DNA of 17,067 nt from Thermoplasmata archaeon (lineage in GTDB: Archaea > Thermoplasmatota > Thermoplasmata > Lutacidiplasmatales > UBA184), in contig JASHYY010000095.1 of assembly GCA_030042815.1 (NCBI GenBank), forward strand, positions 1 through 17,067, written 5' to 3'. Both the position numbers and the translations under genes were made by a program. The notes below the pieces were generated by a model, which ran no database searches, was not told the origin of the DNA, and worked only from the letters and a program-made list of their open reading frames with translations. Below are positions 13,132 through 17,067 of the stretch, piece after piece. Position 1 is the stretch's first letter. Each line of letters starts with the position of its first letter.

Positions 13132-13327
13132 GCATCAGTCGCTGGTCCAGACCCAGCGCGAGGTACAGGCCGAGCTGGCCCACCTGCGCCGGGAGGAGGA
13201 CTACCTCCTCCTCAAGGTCCGCCAGGCGCGCGAGCAGGTCCGCTACTACGAGGGCCTCCTCACCCTGCTCCGGCGGGACTGGGGGAAGACCCCCGGCCTT
13301 TCCGAACTCGTCCGCAAGATCGGCTGA
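13103..13327 (+). CDS. Small coiled-coil protein, second of an overlapping pair
   Basis: The 74-residue product is not recognised. It starts at GTG 13103, the only possible start after the in-frame stop just upstream, and overlaps the end of the preceding gene by 29 nt in another frame. Most of the protein (about 10-58) is a charged helix with heptad Leu/Val/Tyr (E-V-Q-A-E-L-A-H-L-R-R-E-E, then a Tyr-rich Q-V-R-Y-Y-E-G-L-L). The end is short and less charged: W-G-K-T-P-G-L-S-E-L-V-R-K-I-G. It carries no signal or membrane segment. panE begins 12 nt later. The similar size, charge and helical character of the two overlapping products suggests that they bind each other, but no partner or function can be named. 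Confidence 0.58.
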   Translation: MPRGAPLSDRHQSLVQTQREVQAELAHLRREEDYLLLKVRQAREQVRYYEGLLTLLRRDWGKTPGLSELVRKIG

Positions 13328-13339
13328 ACGGCGGCCGCC

Positions 13340-14284
13340 GTGAACGTTGTCGTGGTCGGGGCGGGCGCCGTCGGGAGCCTCTTCGGGGCCCGCCTCGCCC
13401 GGGCCGGCCATTCCGTGACCCTCGTCGGCCGCGCCGACCACGTCGCGGCCGTGGTCCGTTCCGGGCTGCGGGTCGTCGACCACGGCGAAGAGGTCGTTCG
13501 GGTCGACGCGGTGACGGCGCTCGCCGCGGGCGCGCGGTGCGAGACCGCACTCCTCACCGTGAAGACGTTCGACCTCGCCCGCGTCGCCAGCGGTCTCGCC
13601 CGGGCCGTGCCCCGGCCGGTGCCGACCCTGCTCACCCAGAACGGGCTCGGCGTCGAACCGCTCGCTTCGCGCGCGCTCGGGGAGGCCGGGTGGGCGAGGC
13701 CCGAGGAGTGGACGGTCCGAGCGGTCCACTCCGTCCCGGCGACGCTGGTCGGACCCGGGGTGGTGCGGGCGGCCGGCACGGGAGAAATCCTGCTGCCCGG
13801 GTCGGACGCGGCGAGCCCGCACGCCGCCGCGTTCGCCGAGCTGCTCGGGAGCGCGGGGTTCGCCGTCCGACGTGTGCCCGAGTTCGACCGCGAGGTCTGG
13901 CGGAAAGTACTCGTCAACGCCGCCATCAACCCGCTGACCGCCGTCCGCGGGGTGGAGAACGGCCGGCTGCTCGAGGAGCCGCTGCGCGGGGAGGCGGTCG
14001 CGCTGCTCCGGGAAGCGCTGCTCGCCGCGCGCGCGGAGGGGTATGATTTCGGCGAAGAGGAAGCGGTCGCCGCGTTCGAGCAGGTCGCCCGGGCGACGGC
14101 CGCGAACCGCTCGAGCATGCTCCAGGACCTCGACCGCGGGCGCCCGACCGAGGTCGACGCGATCTCGGGCGCGCTCGTCGCCGTCGCGGCCGCCCACGCC
14201 ATCGACCTTCCCCGGACCCGCGCGATCGCCGCGGAGGTCCGCGCGCGGGCCCGGGCCGGTGCCGGGCGGGCACAACCGTCTTAG
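13340..14284 (+). CDS. panE: 2-dehydropantoate 2-reductase (ketopantoate reductase)
   Basis: PanE reduces ketopantoate to pantoate with NAD(P)H, a cytoplasmic step of coenzyme A synthesis. The 314-residue product has the normal length and motifs: Rossmann G-A-G-A-V-G (7-12), Arg31 after the second strand as in NADPH-using members, T-V-K-T-F-D (73-78), T-Q-N-G-L-G (99-104), the catalytic Lys189 in E-V-W-R-K-V with Asn193 and Asn197 one and two helical turns on, and the substrate-binding S-S-M-L-Q-D-L (258-264) with Glu271. The GTG start at 13340 is directly followed by the first strand, and no other start is possible without cutting into it. It follows the coiled-coil pair by 12 nt and precedes pgk by 23 nt. 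Confidence 0.92.
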   Translation: MNVVVVGAGAVGSLFGARLARAGHSVTLVGRADHVAAVVRSGLRVVDHGEEVVRVDAVTALAAGARCETALLTVKTFDLARVASGLARAVPRPVPTLLTQNGLGVEPLASRALGEAGWARPEEWTVRAVHSVPATLVGPGVVRAAGTGEILLPGSDAASPHAAAFAELLGSAGFAVRRVPEFDREVWRKVLVNAAINPLTAVRGVENGRLLEEPLRGEAVALLREALLAARAEGYDFGEEEAVAAFEQVARATAANRSSMLQDLDRGRPTEVDAISGALVAVAAAHAIDLPRTRAIAAEVRARARAGAGRAQPS

Positions 14285-14307
14285 CGCCGGGACCCTCGCC
14301 CCCGGCG

Positions 14308-15489
14308 ATGGCCGCGAAGCGGGGGGTCGGGGACGCACCGGTCCGAGGGCGCCGGGTCCTCGTCCGGGTCGACTTCAACGTGCCCCAGGGGCCGAACGGG
14401 CAGGTCGCCGACGACCGGCGGATCGTGGAGGCGCTCCCGACGCTGAACCACCTGCGCGCGGCGGGAGCCCGGGCGATCCTCCTCTCCCACCTCGGCCGTC
14501 CGGGCGGCCACCGCGACCCGACGCTCACGCTCCGGCCCGTCGTCCACCGCCTGAGCGCGCTGCTCGGTCAACCGGTCCCGCTCGCGGACGACATCGTCGG
14601 AGTGCACGCGATCGAGCAGGCCGCCCGGCTCGAGAACGGCCAGTTCCTCATGCTCGAGAACCTGCGCTTCCACCCGGGGGAGGAGGCGAACGACCCGGGG
14701 TTCGCCGCCCAGCTCGCCCAGCTCGGCGAGCTGTTCGTCGAGGACGCGTTCGGCACCGTGCACCGGGCGCATGCGTCGACGGTGGGTGTGCCGAAGCGGC
14801 TCCCGTCGTTCGCGGGGTTCCTGGTCGACCGGGAGGTGCGGGAGCTCTCGCGCCTCACCGAGTCGCCCGAGCGACCCTACGCGGTCCTCGTCGGCGGGGC
14901 GAAGGTCGAGGACAAGCTGCCGCTGCTCCGAAGCTTCCTCGGCCGGGCGGAGGCCCTTCTGATCGGAGGGGCCCTCGCGTTCCCGTTTCTGAAGGCCCGC
15001 GGCGCGTCGCTCGGGGCGACCCCGGTACCCTCTGGCCTCGGCCCGGCGGTGAACGAGTTCCTCGAGCGCGCCGAGTCGTCCGGAACCGAGGTCGTGCTCC
15101 CGACGGACCTGGTCGTCGACCGGGGCGGCGCCCCCGGGGCGGAGACCCACCCTGCGGCGAACCTGCCGAGCGACGCGAGCGCCCAGGACATCGGACCCGA
15201 GACCCGGGAGCGGTTCTCGCGCCGGCTCGCCGGGGCCCGCACCGTCTTCTGGAACGGCCCGCTCGGCCGCGCCGAGGACTCGCGGTTCCGCGAGGGGACG
15301 CGCGAGGTGCTCTCCCGGCTCGCCGGGACCCCGGGCTACCGTGTTGCCGCGGGCGGCGACTCGGCCCGGATCGCCGAGGACCTCGGCGTCACGGGAAGCT
15401 TCCAGTTCATTTCGACCGGCGGCGGCGCCGCGCTCGAGTTCGTCCAGGGCCTCGAGCTCCCCGGCCTCGCCGTGCTGCCGGACGCGTAG
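14308..15489 (+). CDS. pgk: Phosphoglycerate kinase
   Basis: Phosphoglycerate kinase transfers phosphate between 1,3-bisphosphoglycerate and ADP, a reversible step of glycolysis and gluconeogenesis. The 393-residue product is full length and shows the family motifs in order: V-R-V-D-F-N-V-P (19-26) with Asp22, Asn24 and Arg38, S-H-L-G-R-P (60-65), E-N-L-R-F-H-P-G-E-E (117-126), the second-Arg block V-H-R-A-H-A-S (151-157), the hinge V-G-G-A-K-V-E-D-K-L (195-204), F-W-N-G-P-L-G, A-G-G-D-S-A-R-I-A and S-T-G-G-G-A-A-L-E. The ATG at 14308 is the first start after panE. A perfect 7-bp hairpin follows the stop within 3 nt. The last 83 nt overlap, on the other strand, the open frame of the CutA gene. 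Confidence 0.95.
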   Translation: MAAKRGVGDAPVRGRRVLVRVDFNVPQGPNGQVADDRRIVEALPTLNHLRAAGARAILLSHLGRPGGHRDPTLTLRPVVHRLSALLGQPVPLADDIVGVHAIEQAARLENGQFLMLENLRFHPGEEANDPGFAAQLAQLGELFVEDAFGTVHRAHASTVGVPKRLPSFAGFLVDREVRELSRLTESPERPYAVLVGGAKVEDKLPLLRSFLGRAEALLIGGALAFPFLKARGASLGATPVPSGLGPAVNEFLERAESSGTEVVLPTDLVVDRGGAPGAETHPAANLPSDASAQDIGPETRERFSRRLAGARTVFWNGPLGRAEDSRFREGTREVLSRLAGTPGYRVAAGGDSARIAEDLGVTGSFQFISTGGGAALEFVQGLELPGLAVLPDA

Positions 15490-15826
15490 TCCCGCCCCCG
15501 AGGGGCGGCGGCGCGGCGTCCGGGTCGAGGGTCTCGGCCAGGTAGCGGAGGTACCCCGGCGCGACCCGCGGGACGTCGACCTCGATCAGCTCGGGCACGT
15601 CGTACGGATGGGCGGCGCCGAGGAACCGAAACAGCCCCCCGACGCGCTTCGGCACCGTCTTGAACACGACGAGCGTCTCGCCGGCCGACTCGACCCGGCC
15701 CCTCCACCAGTACCGGGCCTCGATCGGCACGAGATGCGCGCACGCCGCGAGCCGCCGGGACAGCGCGGACTCCGCCGCGCGGCGGGCCGCGTCGGCCGAC
15801 GGGTACGTCGTGAGCACGAGGCGCAT
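15407..15826 (-). CDS. cutA: CutA1-like divalent-cation tolerance protein with basic tail
   Basis: CutA1 proteins are small trimeric proteins found in all domains of life, linked in bacteria to copper tolerance; their biochemical role is unsettled. Residues 1-100 show the full fold: M-R-L-V-L-T-T, L-A-A-C-A-H-L-V-P-I, Y-W-W-R-G-R-V-E-S-A-G-E-T, V-V-F-K-T-V-P, the hallmark H-P-Y-D-V-P-E-L-I-E-V-D-V, and Y-L-R-Y-L. A tail of about 40 Pro/Gly/Arg-rich residues follows, which the family lacks. It is encoded across the pgk terminator hairpin and the last 83 nt of pgk on the opposite strand, so it may be a readthrough artefact of high GC or a real nucleic-acid-binding extension. The ATG at 15826 matches the family start. 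A GTG at 15868, overlapping the DP1 stop by 4 nt (GTGA), is an in-frame alternative adding 14 residues. Confidence 0.85.
   Translation of the reverse strand: MRLVLTTYPSADAARRAAESALSRRLAACAHLVPIEARYWWRGRVESAGETLVVFKTVPKRVGGLFRFLGAAHPYDVPELIEVDVPRVAPGYLRYLAETLDPDAAPPPLGGGTTRPAARRGRGARGPGRTRARRRRRSK
15492..15508. terminator. 7-bp GC hairpin immediately after pgk
   Basis: CCGCCCC (15492-15498) and GGGGCGG (15502-15508) pair around a CGA loop, 3 nt after the pgk stop. No T-run follows. On the other strand it lies inside the basic tail of the cutA frame. Confidence 0.45.
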
Positions 15827-15864
15827 CGGGCCCCGCGCCTCGACCGGGTCGAGCGGGTACGGGC

Positions 15865-17067
15865 TCACGCCCCGGCCCCCTCGAGGACCCGGGTCCCGTC
15901 CAGGAAGTCGAGGGAGACGAGACCGAGCGTCGCGAGGTCGACGACCGCCGCGCGGGCCGGGACGGGCGAGATGTTGCGCATCCGCTGGTACTCGGTCTCC
16001 GACTGCCAGGTCGAGGCGTTGAGGAGCAGGACGCCACGGTACCGGTCGACCCCGTAGGTGTGGGCGTGGCCGGTGACGAGGATGTCCGGCGCCGGGTCGA
16101 TGACGAGGCCGTCCTGCGGCAGCGGCGCGAGCGGAGTCCGGTCCCCGTAAATCGGGGCGAGATGGCGCATCTGCAGCATCCGCTTCATCACCTCGGTCGG
16201 CTTCGCATACGAGGCGCCGGGGATCGCGGGGATCAGGTCGTCGAAGCTGCGTCCGTGGTACGCCTCGACCACGACCCCCTCGAGGGCGAACGTGGACGGG
16301 TTCGCGAGCACGCGAACGTTCGGCGGGATCGCCTGCGTGAGGGCGAGCGGGAGCCGCGGCTGCGGCTCGGCGGGACAGACGGCGTCGTGGTTGCCGGGGA
16401 TCGCGACGATCGCGAGCCGCTCCGGGAGCTCGGCGAGGCGGCGGCCCAGCTCGGCGTACTGCTCCACGACGTCCGTGATCGCGAGGTCGCGCTCCTGGCG
16501 CGGGTAGACGCCGATCCCGTCCACGAGGTCCCCCGCGATGACGACGTAGTCGATCGACGCGGCGAGGTCGGGGAGCGGCCCGCGGCCGCGGAGGAATTCG
16601 GCGAGCGCCGCCCACGACTCGGAGAGGAACGAGCGGCTGCCGACGTGGAGGTCGGAGAGGAAGATCGCGCGGCGGGCCCGGGGGGCGCGCCCCGGCCGCC
16701 GGTCCGCGGGGACGTCGGGCCGCTCGACCCCGGCCGCGCGCGGGATCCGGCCCGGCTCCTTCGAGAACTCGAGGTGGACGCCGACGACCTCGTCCGGGAG
16801 GAACGGCACGCGCGCCCCGGGCGAGCCCCTCGGGACGAGGACCTCGAGCGACCCGGTCTCGTCGTCGAGCGTGACGATCAGGTGGTGGCGCTGCGGCGTC
16901 TCGCGGACCCCGCGCACCATCCCGAGGACGGAGGCGGTCCCCTCCGACGCGCGGAGGTCGTGGATCGGTCGGAGGTTCGGAAGGTGCGGGCGGCCGCGCA
17001 GGAGACGGGCGAGCGTCCGGAAGCGGGACTGGAAGAGCGCGGCGTACGCGTCGAGCGGCTGGCTCGC
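15865..17067 (-). CDS. polB: DNA polymerase D small subunit DP1 (5' end beyond window)
   Basis: DP1 is the small subunit of the archaeal replicative family-D DNA polymerase and carries its Mre11-like 3'-5' proofreading exonuclease. The 400 visible residues start mid-gene at the right edge. An OB-fold part comes first (about 35-115, with V-L-G-M-V-R and L-D-D-E-T-G), followed by a calcineurin-type phosphoesterase domain. Its metal ligands are all present: Asp139 and His141 in F-L-S-D-L-H-V-G-S, Asp180 in A-G-D-L-V-D-G-I-G, Asn227-His228 in P-G-N-H-D, His271 in Y-H-G-R-S, and His334 and His336 in T-G-H-A-H-T-Y-G. The exonuclease should therefore be active. Residue numbers count from the window edge. 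The stop overlaps a possible GTG start of cutA, so the two are probably co-transcribed. DP1 is a firm archaeal marker. Confidence 0.95.
   Translation of the reverse strand, partial: ASQPLDAYAALFQSRFRTLARLLRGRPHLPNLRPIHDLRASEGTASVLGMVRGVRETPQRHHLIVTLDDETGSLEVLVPRGSPGARVPFLPDEVVGVHLEFSKEPGRIPRAAGVERPDVPADRRPGRAPRARRAIFLSDLHVGSRSFLSESWAALAEFLRGRGPLPDLAASIDYVVIAGDLVDGIGVYPRQERDLAITDVVEQYAELGRRLAELPERLAIVAIPGNHDAVCPAEPQPRLPLALTQAIPPNVRVLANPSTFALEGVVVEAYHGRSFDDLIPAIPGASYAKPTEVMKRMLQMRHLAPIYGDRTPLAPLPQDGLVIDPAPDILVTGHAHTYGVDRYRGVLLLNASTWQSETEYQRMRNISPVPARAAVVDLATLGLVSLDFLDGTRVLEGAGA

Overview
The window is about 70% GC and almost fully coding. It reads as a chromosomal segment of an archaeon. Evidence seen directly: the small subunit of archaeal family-D DNA polymerase (DP1), an XPD/Rad3-type Fe-S helicase, an AbrB-PhoU fusion regulator, a CBS-pair/ParB-like protein, and short AT islands (TATA boxes) 22-35 nt upstream of many start codons, with very short or absent leaders. 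DP1, copper respiration genes, a FixX-type ferredoxin and the high GC together suggest an aerobic Thermoplasmatota-like euryarchaeon. Soil/sediment lineages rich in blue-copper proteins, such as Angelarchaeales, would fit, but this placement is inference without any search.

Left part (1-2319, minus strand): tatA and tatC (tatC runs off the left edge), preceded by an AbrB-PhoU regulator with its own promoter. Copper/respiration block (2320-6047): a membrane-anchored cupredoxin (-), diverging from a cytochrome oxidase subunit II that is split into two overlapping cistrons (+). Then come a two-domain cupredoxin with one degenerate copper site (-) and an unrecognised nine-helix membrane protein (-). 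The divergent promoters in the middle carry mirror-image copies of a GTACGTAC-centred site, and a related palindrome abuts the TATA box of the second cupredoxin gene. Oxidase subunit I is not in the window.

Middle part (6120-10586, minus strand): a tightly overlapping three-gene operon, heptose-7-phosphate-type GHMP kinase > SIS-domain (GmhA-like) isomerase > CBS/ParB-like protein, preceded by the XPD-type helicase. The helicase's conserved N-terminus extends upstream of its first standard start codon. A GtrA-family membrane protein (+) follows a roughly 265-nt non-coding stretch, the longest gene-free interval here. It holds a promoter for the helicase, a possible promoter for gtrA and a small hairpin, and I see no RNA gene in it.

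Right part (11483-17067): malate dehydrogenase and a FixX-type ferredoxin form a two-gene operon (-). Diverging from them is a plus-strand run of two overlapping small coiled-coil proteins, ketopantoate reductase (CoA synthesis) and phosphoglycerate kinase. These converge on a minus-strand pair, DP1 (start beyond the right edge) followed by CutA, whose basic tail overlaps pgk antisense. No tRNA, rRNA, CRISPR, insertion sequence or prophage gene was seen.
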